Program-made: the position numbers and the translations under genes
Assembly (NCBI RefSeq): GCF_001307805.1
Contig: NZ_CP013862.1
Location: 1,054,001-1,118,000, forward strand
Origin: Lentibacillus amyloliquefaciens
GTDB taxonomy: Bacteria > Bacillota > Bacilli > Bacillales > Amphibacillaceae
Direction of reading: 5' to 3'
Length of the DNA stretch: 64,000 bases
The notes under the pieces: generated by a model
Databases searched by the model: none
What the model saw: the letters and a program-made list of their open reading frames with translations, nothing else
Told to the model about the DNA's origin: nothing
Shown here: positions 42,212 to 53,013 of the stretch, in pieces
How the letters are laid out: the number at the start of each line of letters is the position of its first letter
Numbering within the stretch: the stretch's first letter is position 1

Positions 42212-42710
42212 CTCTTTTCGTAAATTTTGTTGCTTTTTAATCTTCGTAGTTGATGTAAAATTCGACGTAGTGACAGGATTGATTTCCGCTGCGGGCAGTC
42301 GCGCACCTTAGGGCAACGCTTCAGCTTCCTCGGAAGCAAAAACCGCTTCCTGCTCAGGTCTAGCTGCTTGCTTTCCCGCAAGAGTCGACTGCCCTCCACT
42401 CCAATCAACATTCACAAAAGAAGTTTAGTTAAGATCCAAAATAATGAGATTATAAAGCGCAAAACCAGCGTAGGAAATACACGACGACTCCTGCGGGACG
42501 GGAGGTATCGGTGAGACCCCGCAGTGCGCCAGCAATGTTTTCTGCGAGGAGCGTATGCTTCACAGAAATAGCTTGCAACGCGACGAGCACGAGGAGGCTC
42601 ACCAGCCGCCCTAAGGTGCGCGGCGTGTATTTCCGAAGCGGTAGACGACGCACCAACTTATACATAAAAGTTACTTCGCAGTTTATGGATTTTGTGTCAA
42701 AAACAACGGC
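42212..42710 (-). repeat. Composite dispersed repeat family B, copy 2 (longest)
   Basis: Reading on the minus strand: end A (GTTGTTTTTGACA...AAAATCCAT, 42707-42685), a GC-rich core (about 42655-42466), a second GC-rich module (about 42400-42290, arms GGGCAGTCG/CGACTGCCC), and end B (to 42219). The core shares GACTCCTGCGGGACGGGAGG, GAGGAGGCTCACC and CCTAAGGTGCGCGGCGTG with copy 3 at 51186-51306. No gene is seen in 42209-42784. Confidence 0.8.
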
Positions 42711-42730
42711 CCTTTAGAAACAGCTAAATA

Positions 42731-42778
42731 ATAAAAACTGAGAACAACAATGCTGCCATAGCTTTATTGTTCTCAGTC
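42731..42778 (-). terminator. Terminator of nfo
   Basis: ACTGAGAACAA pairs with TTGTTCTCAGT, followed by TTTTTATT on the minus strand. Confidence 0.88.
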
Positions 42779-42784
42779 TAATGA

Positions 42785-43678
42785 TTACTGATTCATTATT
42801 TTTTCTTTTAAATCCTTCTCAAATTCGCCTTCTTTGATCATGTCAATTTCAAATTTATATGGCGGTTTTTTATTTTTCTTATCTTCCCCTACAAACGGTG
42901 TTTCCAAAATTTTTGGCAGTTCCTTCAATTGAGGATGATTAATGACATAGTGAAGTGCTTCAAAGCCAATATGTCCGAATCCGATGTTTTCGTGCCGGTC
43001 CTTATGTGCTCCCCGCTCATTTTTGCTGTCATTGACATGTACAACTTTCAGCCTGTCCAGACCAATTATCTTATCGAATTCATTCAAAACGCCATCGAAA
43101 TCATTAACAACATCATATCCGCCATCATGGATATGACACGTATCAAGACAAACAGACAGCTTTTCATTGTGTGTTACGCCGTCGAATATCTTCGCAAGTT
43201 CATCAAATGTGCGGCCAATTTCCGATCCCTTGCCTGCCATGGTTTCAAGTGCTATCTGCACATTCTGGTTTTTATCGAGCACTTCATTTAACCCTTCAAT
43301 AATTTTCGCAATCCCCTTATCCGCACCTGCACCGACGTGTGACCCCGGATGAAGAACAATTTGTTTAGCTCCGAGTGCAGCAGTCCGGTCGATTTCATTT
43401 CTTAAAAAGTCGACCCCTAATTCAAATGTTTCAGGTTTTGATGTGTTGCCGATATTAATGATATATGGTGCATGAACGATCAACTCCAGAATGCCGTGCT
43501 CTTCCATATGCTCTCTTCCAGCTTCAATGTTCAGTTCATTAATCGGTTTTCTCCTTGTATTCTGTGGTGCTCCCGTATAAATCATAAATACGTTGCCACC
43601 ATACGAAACGGCTTGTTCGCTGGAACCCTGAAGCATTTTCTTCCCGCTCATTGATACATGTGATCCAATTTTTAACAT
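42785..43678 (-). CDS. nfo: Endonuclease IV (AP endonuclease)
   Basis: This 297-residue TIM-barrel enzyme cuts 5' of abasic sites. Zn ligands lie in the signature segments [11 protein letters not shown] (about 110-120), [13 protein letters not shown] and [20 protein letters not shown]. The ATG is preceded by GGGGGTGAGG. It follows cshB by 16 bp in one operon, as in B. subtilis (yqfR-yqfS). Confidence 0.96.
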   Translation of the reverse strand: MLKIGSHVSMSGKKMLQGSSEQAVSYGGNVFMIYTGAPQNTRRKPINELNIEAGREHMEEHGILELIVHAPYIINIGNTSKPETFELGVDFLRNEIDRTAALGAKQIVLHPGSHVGAGADKGIAKIIEGLNEVLDKNQNVQIALETMAGKGSEIGRTFDELAKIFDGVTHNEKLSVCLDTCHIHDGGYDVVNDFDGVLNEFDKIIGLDRLKVVHVNDSKNERGAHKDRHENIGFGHIGFEALHYVINHPQLKELPKILETPFVGEDKKNKKPPYKFEIDMIKEGEFEKDLKEKIMNQ

Positions 43679-43694
43679 ATCCTCACCCCCAAAA

Positions 43695-45008
43695 TTATTT
43701 TCGATGCTTTTTTGACTTGGACGTCATTTGTTTTTTGATTTTTTCCTGCTCATTTTTCATTTTCTTCTTATAGCCCGGCTTTACTTTTTTTGGTTTCTTA
43801 ACCTTTTTCCAAGCTTCAGAATTCGTACTGCTGTCTGTTTTTCGGCGCTTGGTTCGTTCATTCCAGGCTTTGGCTTCTTTCCATTCCCCATTCTTTAAAT
43901 CACGGAATGCAAACGTCAGCCCTTTTTGTTTTAATTTTTCCAACAGCCGGTAATCCGCCTCATCATATAAACTGATGACTGTGCCTTCCATTCCGGCCCG
44001 TGCAGTCCGGCCGGCCCGATGCACATAGAAGTCTTCCTCTTTAGGGAACTGTGCATTTATGACATGGCTGACGCCTTTAATGTCGATGCCCCGTGAAGCA
44101 AGGTCTGTTGCAACAATATATTGAAACTTAAGATTTTGGATGTCTTTAAGTGTTCGTTTTCGTTCTCTTGGTGAAATCCCGCCATGAATAATCCCAACAT
44201 TAAGACCTTTCTGCAGTAATGAATCCGCTAAACTGTCCGCTGCATCCTTCCCATTTGCAAAAATGATGCTTATATAAGGGTGGATAGTTTTCGAAATGTC
44301 GATAATTATATCTGACGCTTCACGATGGCGAATCGGAACTATGACATGCTCCAGTTGCTCGGGTGCTAATTGATCATTAATTTTCACATGGAGCGGGTTT
44401 TTAAGATATTTACTGTAAAATTGCTCCAGTTGCTGCGGAATAGTGGCCGAAAAAGCAAGGATTTGAATGTTTTCATCTGCCCGCAATAGCAATTGGTCAA
44501 CTTCCCGAATGAAACCTAAGTCCAGCATCAGATCAGCTTCGTCAATCACAAACGAAGAAGCGCTATAAATTGAAATTGCATCTTCCTTTACCATGTCCAG
44601 TATTCGTCCTGGTGTTCCAACAATAATATGCGGAGGTTTTTTTAATTTATCCATCATTTTTTGCTTATCGGTTCCTCCGACTAGCAGCTTCGCAATCCAG
44701 GTTCCTTGCATTCCTGCATAGTCAATAACTTTTCTGACCTCATCATATATTTGCCTTGCAAGCTCCCGTGTAGGTGCCGTGATAACCAATTTGACTTCCC
44801 GTTTATTTGTATCAAGCTGATTGAAAAGCGGCAGTAAATAGGCGTGCGTTTTTCCTGAACCAGTGTGCGACTGTCCAATCACGCTGGTTCCTTTCAAGAT
44901 AGACGGGATGACTTTTTGTTGAATCGGTGTCGGGGTTTGAAAATTTAATTGTTCGATAACAGTTTTTATCTCAGGCTGAAAAGAAAACTGATTAAATTGA
45001 TGACTCAT
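43695..45008 (-). CDS. cshB: DEAD-box RNA helicase CshB
   Basis: This 437-residue ATP-dependent RNA helicase has the Q motif at about residues 10-27, motif I SHTGSGKT, motif II DEAD ([10 protein letters not shown]), motif III SAT and motif [12 protein letters not shown]. The very basic C-terminal tail ([11 protein letters not shown] to [13 protein letters not shown]) favours RNA contact. CshB helps mRNA decay and cold adaptation in B. subtilis. Position upstream of nfo confirms the paralogue. Confidence 0.94.
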   Translation of the reverse strand: MSHQFNQFSFQPEIKTVIEQLNFQTPTPIQQKVIPSILKGTSVIGQSHTGSGKTHAYLLPLFNQLDTNKREVKLVITAPTRELARQIYDEVRKVIDYAGMQGTWIAKLLVGGTDKQKMMDKLKKPPHIIVGTPGRILDMVKEDAISIYSASSFVIDEADLMLDLGFIREVDQLLLRADENIQILAFSATIPQQLEQFYSKYLKNPLHVKINDQLAPEQLEHVIVPIRHREASDIIIDISKTIHPYISIIFANGKDAADSLADSLLQKGLNVGIIHGGISPRERKRTLKDIQNLKFQYIVATDLASRGIDIKGVSHVINAQFPKEEDFYVHRAGRTARAGMEGTVISLYDEADYRLLEKLKQKGLTFAFRDLKNGEWKEAKAWNERTKRRKTDSSTNSEAWKKVKKPKKVKPGYKKKMKNEQEKIKKQMTSKSKKHRK

Positions 45009-45059
45009 AAGATTAATCTCCTTTTAACGCGCCTTTTAATAAAGTCCTTTCACTTAACA

Positions 45060-46172
45060 TTAAATAAATTGAAATGGATCTGTGTTTGTTTGTGAAACTA
45101 AAATGTTAAGGTCTTCTGCAAAATAATTATCCAAAAATGATTTCGTATAGGATATCATTACTTTTTCAGCATAGTGGCCTGGGTCGATGACCGATAGTCC
45201 CATCTCACGGGCATCCTGGGCTGTATGAAACGTCATGTCACCGGTTATATAAACATCAGCCCCCATGTGTTTGGCTTTATTAATATATTTTTCGCCGCTG
45301 CCGCCTAATACAGCCACAGTCTTAACTTTTCGGTCCAAATCACCAGTCACTCTGATATTCTGAACATTAAGCTCTTTTTTTACGCGCTCGCATAATGTTT
45401 TTAATGCCAGTTCTTCGTCTAAAGTGCCGATTCGTCCGACACCATAAACTTCACCGCTGTTTTCAACCGGATAAACATCATAGGCTGCCTCTTCATACGG
45501 GTGGGCATCTATCATAGCATCAATAACAGGGGTCATTTTTGCTGCAGGGATAATTGTCTCAATTTTGACCTCGTCGACAAATTCCAGTTCTCCTTGATTT
45601 CCGATATAAGGGTCAGACCCCTCAAGTGGTTTAAATGTTCCCTGGCCTTGTGACTGAAAAGTACAATGGCTGTAATCCCCAATATGACCGGCTCCATTCC
45701 GGCTCATGGCATCACGCACCTCGTCAGCATGTGTCCGTGGAACGAATACAGCTATTTTCACCAATCTTTCGGTATAGTTTTTGTCGAGAACATCCGCGTT
45801 TTGAATGCCGAGCAAATGACACATGATATCATTCATGCCGCCATTTGCCGCATCAAAATTAGTATGTGCTGCATAAACTGAAATGTCATGTTGTATCAAT
45901 TTTTGAATGATACGTCCCTTTGCTGTATCCATGTTGATTTGTTTTATGGATTTAAAGAATAGCGGATGATGGACGATAATCAGATCGACATTATTCTCGA
46001 TAGCCTCATTCACTGTCGCTTCCAGTACATCCAATGAAATCAATATGTTTTTCACGGGTTTTTGAAAGGAACCGATCTGCAAACCGACATTATCCCAGTC
46101 ATAAGCCAAATATTTTGGTGCCCAGGTTTCCATAGCTTTAAAAACATCTGCATTATGCGTAACTGCTGCCAT
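45060..46172 (-). CDS. yqfO: Nif3-like dinuclear metal protein (YqfO/YbgI family)
   Basis: A 370-residue protein with the two halves of the Nif3 fold holding a dinuclear metal site (IIVHHPLFFKSIKQI, HTNFDAANGGMND, and near the end DPGHYAEK). Between them is an inserted PII/CutA-like domain (about residues 125-235), as in YqfO of Bacillus. The reaction is unknown; GTP cyclohydrolase-like activity has been suggested for the family. It overlaps the trmK end by 20 bp. Confidence 0.93.
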   Translation of the reverse strand: MAAVTHNADVFKAMETWAPKYLAYDWDNVGLQIGSFQKPVKNILISLDVLEATVNEAIENNVDLIIVHHPLFFKSIKQINMDTAKGRIIQKLIQHDISVYAAHTNFDAANGGMNDIMCHLLGIQNADVLDKNYTERLVKIAVFVPRTHADEVRDAMSRNGAGHIGDYSHCTFQSQGQGTFKPLEGSDPYIGNQGELEFVDEVKIETIIPAAKMTPVIDAMIDAHPYEEAAYDVYPVENSGEVYGVGRIGTLDEELALKTLCERVKKELNVQNIRVTGDLDRKVKTVAVLGGSGEKYINKAKHMGADVYITGDMTFHTAQDAREMGLSVIDPGHYAEKVMISYTKSFLDNYFAEDLNILVSQTNTDPFQFI

Positions 46173-46866
46173 CGTGCAAAACCTCCTCTATCCATATCAA
46201 TTCTTTTTTGAATACATCAAGTTTATCATAATCGGGTGTTGCCGCCCGTTTCATCTGTTCAATAACCCGCTGCCGTTTTTTATATTCATGGTTCCATTTG
46301 ACATAAAACAGATTAGATTTTTGATTTAAAAGACTTGGACCGAATAATAATTGCCTATCCGTCAGACTTTGAGGGCCATCATTTTTATCAGCAACTATTA
46401 TTTCATAAATATGACCACTTTCTTCAACCATTGTCTCATTTGAAATCGAATAGCCATAAGCACTGAACCAGGAACGGACACTGCGCTCATCAACATTTGG
46501 CTGAGCAATTATCCGCTGCACACTTCCTAAACGAGATTTCCCTTCATCTAATATCGTCTTTATCAGTGAACCGCCCATACCCGCAATGACTGCCAGGTTC
46601 ACCTCACCATCATCTAAAATTTGAAGCCCATTTCCCAGTCTGACTTCAATCCTGTTTTGCAAGTCAAAGGTTTGTACCGCTTTTTGAGCACTTTGAAAAG
46701 GTCCTTCATTCACCTCCCCGGCTATCGCATATGCATGCCGATCGTTTTGACAGACATAACAAGGAAGGTAAGCATGATCTGAACCGATATCAGCGAACCT
46801 GCTTCCTTCCATGATGAATGATGCGACTTTTTGCAGTCGTCTGGAAAGTTTAACTGTATTATTCAT
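46153..46866 (-). CDS. trmK: tRNA (adenine-22-N1) methyltransferase TrmK
   Basis: This 237-residue SAM-dependent enzyme methylates A22 of tRNA. Motif I is FADIGSDHAYLPCY (about residues 22-35), and VIAGMGGSLIKTIL is the catalytic-site strand. A C-terminal coiled-coil domain includes YKKRQRVIEQMKRAA. It overlaps the Nif3 gene, as in most Firmicutes. Confidence 0.94.
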   Translation of the reverse strand: MNNTVKLSRRLQKVASFIMEGSRFADIGSDHAYLPCYVCQNDRHAYAIAGEVNEGPFQSAQKAVQTFDLQNRIEVRLGNGLQILDDGEVNLAVIAGMGGSLIKTILDEGKSRLGSVQRIIAQPNVDERSVRSWFSAYGYSISNETMVEESGHIYEIIVADKNDGPQSLTDRQLLFGPSLLNQKSNLFYVKWNHEYKKRQRVIEQMKRAATPDYDKLDVFKKELIWIEEVLHDGSSYA

Positions 46867-46903
46867 GGCACTCTCCTTATGAATCCAAACCCTATAAGAG
46901 CAT

Positions 46904-46945
46904 AAAAGAGCAAGCCTGCTGCAAGTCCAGTAAGCTTACTCTTTT
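46904..46945 (-). terminator. Terminator of cccA
   Basis: AAAAGAG...CTCTTTT outer arms, with AAGC/GCTT and TGCAG/CTGGA-like inner pairing, lie between cccA and trmK. The stem is imperfect. Confidence 0.6.
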
Positions 46946-46972
46946 GGCATTAACATTAAAATTTACTACCTA

Positions 46973-47395
46973 TTACTGCTGCTCGGAAAGCCATTGTGCT
47001 ACAGCTTCAGCATCTTCACCCTGAACCAGACCCGGAGGCATTCCGGCATCAGGGAAGCCATCTGCAATAATTTGCTTGATTTCATCTTTGGAATATTTGC
47101 CTCCGACAGTGTCCAGAGCAGGTCCTGCACCGCCTGATAAGTCTTGTCCATGGCAGCTTGCACAGTTATTCTGGTAGACTTCTTCACCGTTTGCAGCTGT
47201 TTCTCCGCCACCGGAGCCGTCACCGCCGCCGGAACCATCGCCAGAGCCGCCTTCCTGCTGTTCACTTTGCTCCCCGCCACTTTCTTCTTCCTGTATAGCT
47301 TCTTGCTGGTTAAGACCAACAAATGATATGACGATAACTAACAGGATGCCTATACCGGCTATTAAAGCGTATGGTATGACTGCATTTCTACTCAT
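46973..47395 (-). CDS. cccA: Membrane-anchored cytochrome c550
   Basis: A 140-residue protein with an N-terminal membrane anchor ([18 protein letters not shown]), a flexible Gln/Glu then Gly/Ser/Asp-rich linker (about residues 35-68) and a class I cytochrome c domain. The domain has the haem motif CASCH (about 79-83) and the axial Met in AGMPPGLV. It carries electrons on the outer membrane face. The position upstream of trmK and downstream of sigA matches B. subtilis cccA. Confidence 0.95.
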   Translation of the reverse strand: MSRNAVIPYALIAGIGILLVIVISFVGLNQQEAIQEEESGGEQSEQQEGGSGDGSGGGDGSGGGETAANGEEVYQNNCASCHGQDLSGGAGPALDTVGGKYSKDEIKQIIADGFPDAGMPPGLVQGEDAEAVAQWLSEQQ

Positions 47396-47590
47396 CGTTG
47401 TTCCTCCTTATGTATAATCCTTTGTAAAATAAAGATGCATAACTATTTATAGTTTACTCCAAAAACAGTCTTATTTAAAGAAAAACATTTATGACATTTT
47501 AAAAAAGAATCATATCGAAATCAACGCTGTAAAACATTTTATGTAGGACAGCCATTGCACACTGAAACAGTGCTCAATGACTGAAATGCG

Positions 47591-48715
47591 TTATTCGAGA
47601 AAATCTTTCAAACGCTTGCTTCGGCTTGGATGCCGCAGTTTACGCAATGCTTTAGCTTCAATTTGGCGAATTCTTTCCCGCGTTACGCCAAATACTTTAC
47701 CAACTTCCTCGAGCGTCCTTGTTCTGCCATCATCAAGACCAAAACGGAGACGCAGCACATTCTCTTCCCGGTCGGTAAGCGTGTCCAGAACATCCTCCAA
47801 TTGCTCTTTCAGTAATTCATATGATGCATGATCTGAGGGTGACACAGCTTCCTGATCTTCAATGAAATCACCTAAATGCGAATCATCTTCTTCACCTATT
47901 GGCGTTTCAAGTGAAACAGGCTCCTGAGCAATTTTTAGAATTTCACGAACCTTATCCGGTGAAAGTTCCATCTCTTTCCCGATTTCTTCAGGTGTCGGTT
48001 CCCTGCCAAGATCCTGCAAGAGCTGCCGCTGAACACGAATAAGTTTATTGATTGTTTCAACCATATGGACAGGTATCCTGATTGTACGAGCCTGGTCTGC
48101 AATTGCCCGTGTAATCGCTTGACGGATCCACCATGTAGCATACGTACTGAACTTAAACCCTTTTCGATAGTCAAACTTCTCAACAGCCTTAATCAGACCC
48201 ATATTGCCTTCCTGAATTAAGTCAAGGAACAACATGCCACGACCAACATAACGTTTGGCAATGCTGACAACAAGCCGCAAGTTCGCTTCTGACAGTCGTC
48301 TTTTAGCTTCTTCGTCACCATTCTCAATGCGCGTTGCCAAGTCGATCTCTTCTGCCGCTGATAATAAATCAACTCTTCCTATCTCCTTCAAATACATTCG
48401 AACAGGATCATTTATTTTAATACCAAGCGGAACACTAAGATCATTTAAATCAAATTCTTCCTCTTTAGCAATTTCCTGCATCTTCGGATCCTCTTCAGAA
48501 TCACCTATTATTTCGACACCTTGCTCTGTCAGGTACTCATAAAATTCATCCATCTGTTCGGATTCAATTGCAAAAGCGGACAGACGGTCAGCAATTTCTT
48601 CATAAGCCAATACACCGCGTTTTTTACCCATCTCAAGCAATTGATTTTTTGCTTGCTCCAGGGTCATTTCACTGTTATTGTTTTCTTTTGTTTGTGAAGG
48701 CTTATTTTCAGCCAT
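47591..48715 (-). CDS. sigA: RNA polymerase primary sigma factor SigA
   Basis: This 374-residue housekeeping sigma factor has a short region 1.1, region 2 with [20 protein letters not shown], the region 3 stretch [13 protein letters not shown], and the region 4 helix-turn-helix [18 protein letters not shown] ending KRLKDFLE. It lies 25 bp downstream of dnaG, as in the B. subtilis sigA operon. A GC-poor 195-bp region to cccA contains a stem (GCACTG/CAGTG, 47554-47578) without a T-run. Confidence 0.98.
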   Translation of the reverse strand: MAENKPSQTKENNNSEMTLEQAKNQLLEMGKKRGVLAYEEIADRLSAFAIESEQMDEFYEYLTEQGVEIIGDSEEDPKMQEIAKEEEFDLNDLSVPLGIKINDPVRMYLKEIGRVDLLSAAEEIDLATRIENGDEEAKRRLSEANLRLVVSIAKRYVGRGMLFLDLIQEGNMGLIKAVEKFDYRKGFKFSTYATWWIRQAITRAIADQARTIRIPVHMVETINKLIRVQRQLLQDLGREPTPEEIGKEMELSPDKVREILKIAQEPVSLETPIGEEDDSHLGDFIEDQEAVSPSDHASYELLKEQLEDVLDTLTDREENVLRLRFGLDDGRTRTLEEVGKVFGVTRERIRQIEAKALRKLRHPSRSKRLKDFLE

Positions 48716-48740
48716 GAGTCCCCCTCCTTTCCAACTGCAG

Positions 48741-50555
48741 TCATTTTATCTTCTTCCATTGCTTTTGGAGTTCGATGATTTGCATTGCTATCTCAGCAGC
48801 TTTTATTGGGTCATTCTGCTGTTCAGCAATTCTCTGCTCCTCTTTTAATGTTTGGACATCCTGCTTGTTGCTGTTTTCAACAAGAATTGTTTTAATATAG
48901 TCGTTGATTTCATCATGCGTTATATTATCATATACTGGTATCATTGCAATTTCAGTCACCAGCTGCTTAAGCCTGTCGTCTTCCAGCATTTCAACAAACA
49001 TGCTCACATCTGGTTCTTCGTGATCTTCATAATAGGCATATAAATACGTCGCAATGATTTTATGATCATCCACGTTAAAGGACGCGCCTATTTCCTCCTG
49101 AACTTTATCAATAACGGACGCATCTTGCAACATATATGCAATCAGCTGTCGCTCAGCATTTTGAAAAGCTGGCAGCAATTTTTTCGTATAGTTATCATTT
49201 GGTGCCCTATTAGTATATCTGTTCTTATTTATCTTATCCTTGCCAATTCCCATTCTTTGGCGGTAACCCGCAATTTCCTGTTTTAATGAATCCATTGACA
49301 CATTATAAGCATCATTGATCTCTTGTAAATAGTATTCCCGTTCAACAGAACTATCAACCGTCGCGAGGTATTCCAAAACCTTTTCAATATATTGTATACG
49401 GTCTCCTTCGAGTGTCAGATTATAGTTTTTCTTCAGATACCGCATATAGAAATTGGTGAAAGTCAAACTTGATTTAATAACTTCCTGCTGAAATTGTTCA
49501 GCTCCAAATTCTGTTATAAAATCATCCGGATCCATGTTCTCGCGGAGATTGGCTATCTTAACCTGACACCCGGTCTTTTTCAGCAGTTCCGCAGCTTTAT
49601 AAGCAGCTTCATTGCCTGCTGCATCAGCATCATAGCAAATAATGACGGTATCAACATAACGTCTGAGAAGCCTTGCCTGTGAGTCTGTAAGTGACGTGCC
49701 CAAGGTAGCAACAGCGTTCTTTACACCAGCCTGATATGCAGATATAACATCCATATAACCTTCAAATAATACAGCTTCACTTTGCTTGCGGATATGCTTT
49801 TTGGCTAAATCAAAATTATAAAGAAGCTTTCCTTTTTGAAAAAGCTCACTTTCAGGGCTGTTTAAATATTTAGGTTCCTGATCTGAAATTGTTCTGCCTC
49901 CGAAAGCAACTGTTTTACCAAGGTGATTGCGGATTGGAAAGATAACCCGGCTGCGGAATCTGTCTGCAGCAATATTGTTCTCAGTCAACGATAAGAGACC
50001 AGCTTTGACAAGAATCTGTTGGTGAAATCCTTTTTTCTTAAGAAACTCAGCTGTGAAATCTTTGACGTTCGGTGCAAAACCGAGCTGAAACGCATCAATG
50101 GTATCATCTTCTATTCCGCGATCCTTGAAGTACCGATAGCCCTCATTGCCATCTTTTGTATAACGCAATAAATGGTGGTAAAGCTTAGCGATCCATTCGG
50201 AAGCGGACAGAATACTTTGACTTTCCATGGAAATGGATGATTTTTGCTCATCAGACACCTCAGGCAGTTCAATACCGCTTTTGTCTGAAAGAAGCCTTAA
50301 AGCCTCGTAGAAAGTGTACCCTTCCATTTCCATTATAAAAGTTATGACATTCCCGCCTTTTCCACATCCAAAACAATGGAAAATTTGTTTTTCCTGCGTA
50401 ACAGAAAATGAGGGAGTCTGTTCACCATGAAACGGACAAAGCCCAAAGAAATTGCGGCCTTGTTTTTTCAATTGGATATAGTCACCAATGACATCAACAA
50501 TGTCGTTAGAACGGCGAATTTCTTCTATATTCTCTTCAGATACCTGTTTAGGCAT
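48741..50555 (-). CDS. dnaG: DNA primase
   Basis: This 604-residue primase makes RNA primers at the fork. The N-terminal CHC2 zinc domain is CPFH...CFGC (about residues 40-65). The TOPRIM core has [14 protein letters not shown] (acidic Glu) and [10 protein letters not shown] (Asp-x-Asp), and the C-terminal part is the DnaB-binding helical domain. The start MPKQVSE at 50555 has GGTGG upstream. The leader contains two stem-loops (50607-50634, 50671-50696). Confidence 0.97.
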   Translation of the reverse strand: MPKQVSEENIEEIRRSNDIVDVIGDYIQLKKQGRNFFGLCPFHGEQTPSFSVTQEKQIFHCFGCGKGGNVITFIMEMEGYTFYEALRLLSDKSGIELPEVSDEQKSSISMESQSILSASEWIAKLYHHLLRYTKDGNEGYRYFKDRGIEDDTIDAFQLGFAPNVKDFTAEFLKKKGFHQQILVKAGLLSLTENNIAADRFRSRVIFPIRNHLGKTVAFGGRTISDQEPKYLNSPESELFQKGKLLYNFDLAKKHIRKQSEAVLFEGYMDVISAYQAGVKNAVATLGTSLTDSQARLLRRYVDTVIICYDADAAGNEAAYKAAELLKKTGCQVKIANLRENMDPDDFITEFGAEQFQQEVIKSSLTFTNFYMRYLKKNYNLTLEGDRIQYIEKVLEYLATVDSSVEREYYLQEINDAYNVSMDSLKQEIAGYRQRMGIGKDKINKNRYTNRAPNDNYTKKLLPAFQNAERQLIAYMLQDASVIDKVQEEIGASFNVDDHKIIATYLYAYYEDHEEPDVSMFVEMLEDDRLKQLVTEIAMIPVYDNITHDEINDYIKTILVENSNKQDVQTLKEEQRIAEQQNDPIKAAEIAMQIIELQKQWKKIK

Positions 50556-50670
50556 TTTTACCACCATGCTTATATTATTCGATATTTAGAAAAAAAACCC
50601 TTCATATTTCGACAATCTTTTTGGTTAAGTCGAAAAAAATACCTCCCATTGGCAAGAATTAAAACTGACT

Positions 50671-50696
50671 ATCCGAAAAAACGTGTCTTTTCGGAT
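50671..50696 (-). promoter_or_regulatory. Stem-loop in the dnaG-sigA leader
   Basis: ATCCGAAAA (50671-50679) and TTTTCGGAT (50688-50696) form a perfect 9-bp stem with an 8-nt loop. A weaker TTTCGAC/GTCGAAA stem lies at 50607-50634. On the minus strand no T-run follows directly, so an attenuator or processing site is possible. Confidence 0.45.
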
Positions 50697-50968
50697 CTTG
50701 GAACAACCATTAGAAGGACGTTATACTGTATTATTGTACCTCTTGAAGCACTTATATAAACGTACTTTGCGGGCAGATGCTTACATACCTTTTATTCTAC
50801 ATTGATAATGATTATTCCTCCCCGGAAAACGATGTTTTACTTTTCTGAATTGTGATCAGCAGAAAAATAAGTTAACAATCCATTTTTTACACAAGATATA
50901 AGTATAATACATGAGCCTAAAATATGCAATTAAAAATAAAACAGAAATCAAAGACAGTTTTCTAAAAG

Positions 50969-51395
50969 GTTGTTGTTTTTGACATAAAATCCATCTAATG
51001 CGAACCAATGATAATTCTTTAGCGAGCTTTCATTCTAATTACAAGGAAAGCTTCAAACAGCTTCACATTGTACACAGAAAATGCTTATCCATTTTCAAGG
51101 GGCTCGCATATCCCAGCTGCAAGTTACTAGCCCATAATAAAAAATCTTGCTAATACTTCAAGTTAGTATATTGAACAATGCCTAGCGCAGAAAATACACT
51201 CCAGACTCCTGCGGGACGGGAGGCATAGGTGAGACTCCTTAGTGCTTAGCCCGAGGAGGCTCACCAGCCGCCCTAAGGTGCGCGGCGTGTATTTCCGGAG
51301 CGGTATTACAGCACTCAGAGATTTTTTTCACTGTGTGTCGCAGTTTATATCGACTACGAGGGTTAACGAGCATCAAAATTTACGAATACAGCCAA
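50969..51395 (+). repeat. Composite dispersed repeat family B, copy 3
   Basis: End A (TTGTTTTTGACATAAAATCC at about 50973-50992), about 190 bp of AT-rich sequence, the GC-rich core (51186-51306, GTGAGAC and GGCTCACC arms) and end B (to AAAATTTACGAATA, 51395). With the terminator after it, this repeat fills most of the 880-bp gap between dnaG and yqfL, where B. subtilis has yqxD. No gene is seen there. Confidence 0.8.
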
Positions 51396-51398
51396 AGA

Positions 51399-51434
51399 AA
51401 AACACCCCCCGCAGTTAGGGCAGGATGTTTTCTT
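51399..51434 (-). terminator. Terminator of the ccpN-yqfL operon
   Basis: AACATCCTGCC pairs imperfectly with GCGGGGGGTGTT, followed by TTTTC on the minus strand. Confidence 0.75.
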
Positions 51435-51438
51435 ATTG

Positions 51439-52248
51439 TTAAGCTTTATTTTTTATCTTTCGCATGATTGTATTCGCTGTCTCTTCTACCGCTTTATATG
51501 ACACATCGACAACATCACACCCAATTTTTTCAACCACTTTATCAAAATATTCCAATTCCTGATGAATGCGTTCCAGATTGGCATAAGAAGCCTGATCTCC
51601 CAGTCCCAAAGCTTTAAGGCGTTCTTTTCTGATGTCATTCAGTTTTTCAGAATTGATTTTCAGCCCAATACATTTAGCAGGGTCCACTTCATACAATTCT
51701 TCGGGAGGGTCCACTTCCGGCACAATTGGAACGTTGGCAACTTTCAATCGTTTGTGGGCCAAATATTGGGATAATGGTGTCTTGGAAGTGCGGGAAACTC
51801 CGATTAAAATTATATCTGCACGGGCAATGCCTCGCGGGTCCCTGCCATCATCATATTTAACCGCAAATTCTATCGCTTCAACCCGCTTGAAATAATCTTC
51901 GTCGAGCTGATGAACAAGTCCCGGTTCTAAACGGGGACTTCTGCTGAAAGCGCGCTTCATCGCATTCATCATCGGCCCCATAATATCAATGGCTTCCATG
52001 CCTGATTCACTTGCCTGGTCATTGATGTATTCCCGCAATTCTGGGTCCACAAGGGTAAAGCCTACAATCCCCTGTTTTTCTCTGGCAAGCTGCATTATTT
52101 CATCAATCGTATTTTTGTCTTCAACATATGGAACCCGCTGAATTTGATATTCACCATCATTAAATTGGCTTAAACCTGCTTTTATCACTAATTCAGCCGT
52201 TTCTCCCACCGAGTCGGAGAGAACGTAAACAAGCTTTTTATCTGCCAT
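51439..52248 (-). CDS. yqfL: Pyruvate, phosphate dikinase regulatory protein family (YqfL)
   Basis: This 269-residue protein resembles the bifunctional ADP-dependent kinase/phosphorylase that controls PEP-metabolising dikinases. The nucleotide motif is [16 protein letters not shown] (about residues 148-163), and the N-terminus [15 protein letters not shown] is characteristic. The start MADKKL has GGGAGGAGC upstream; the longer open frame is not supported. It lies 16 bp after ccpN. In B. subtilis YqfL counteracts CcpN effects on gluconeogenic genes. Confidence 0.94.
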   Translation of the reverse strand: MADKKLVYVLSDSVGETAELVIKAGLSQFNDGEYQIQRVPYVEDKNTIDEIMQLAREKQGIVGFTLVDPELREYINDQASESGMEAIDIMGPMMNAMKRAFSRSPRLEPGLVHQLDEDYFKRVEAIEFAVKYDDGRDPRGIARADIILIGVSRTSKTPLSQYLAHKRLKVANVPIVPEVDPPEELYEVDPAKCIGLKINSEKLNDIRKERLKALGLGDQASYANLERIHQELEYFDKVVEKIGCDVVDVSYKAVEETANTIMRKIKNKA

Positions 52249-52264
52249 AGACAATGCTCCTCCC

Positions 52265-52894
52265 TTAGAAATGCTCCTCCATAATAAGTTCCACAAATAT
52301 CTTCGTGATTGTCGTTTTCGTAATCCGGCCGACAATTTCCGTTCCTTTATCTGTATCTTTGACAACCGGAAGACCATCAATTTGGTTATCAATCAGTTTC
52401 TTGGCAGCTTCGACTATCAGATCATCACGATAACAGACGGTGATATTAGGCATCCGGGTCATAATAATATGTACCGGAATAGCATCTAAATCCTGATTGC
52501 CGATACTTGCCCGTAATAAATCTTTTCTGGATAAAACACCAGTTATGCATGAATCATCATTGACGACAAACAAGGTGCCCACATCTTCCAGGAACATGGT
52601 TGAAATCGCATCATAGACAGATGCCCCTTCTTTTACAACAACGGGAACTGATTGATATTCATAAACTTTGAATTTTTTAATCGTTTCAGTAAAAAGCTCT
52701 GCACCTGTTTTTCCTGTATAAAAATACCCAACGCGGGGTCTCGCTTCGAGAAAGCCTGCCATTGTAAGGATGGCTAAATCAGGACGAAGCGTTGCCCGTG
52801 TCAGGTTTAAACGATCTGCAATATTTTCGCCGGTAATCGGACCGTTCTCTTTTACAATTGTAATAATTTGTTCCTGTCTATTCGATAATTCCAC
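52265..52894 (-). CDS. ccpN: Gluconeogenesis repressor CcpN (HTH plus two CBS domains)
   Basis: This 209-residue regulator has an N-terminal winged helix ([21 protein letters not shown], about residues 20-40) and two CBS domains (about 75-135 and 140-205) that probably sense ATP/ADP. In B. subtilis CcpN represses gapB, pckA and sr1 on glucose. Order ccpN-yqfL is conserved. Confidence 0.95.
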   Translation of the reverse strand: MELSNRQEQIITIVKENGPITGENIADRLNLTRATLRPDLAILTMAGFLEARPRVGYFYTGKTGAELFTETIKKFKVYEYQSVPVVVKEGASVYDAISTMFLEDVGTLFVVNDDSCITGVLSRKDLLRASIGNQDLDAIPVHIIMTRMPNITVCYRDDLIVEAAKKLIDNQIDGLPVVKDTDKGTEIVGRITKTTITKIFVELIMEEHF

Positions 52895-53013
52895 TTTTCC
52901 ACCACCTGCGAACTAAATGTGTCATACCACTCTCTAATATTATACACGCTTTAAAGTGAAAAAGGAAATAATGATATCCTTAGACTTCTTTAATGATTAA
53001 TGACAGTCTATCC

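Noticed and set aside
42209..42784. CRISPR-like array in the GC-rich repeat region
   Set aside because: The repeats are not evenly spaced, differ in length and have no spacer pattern; no cas genes lie nearby.
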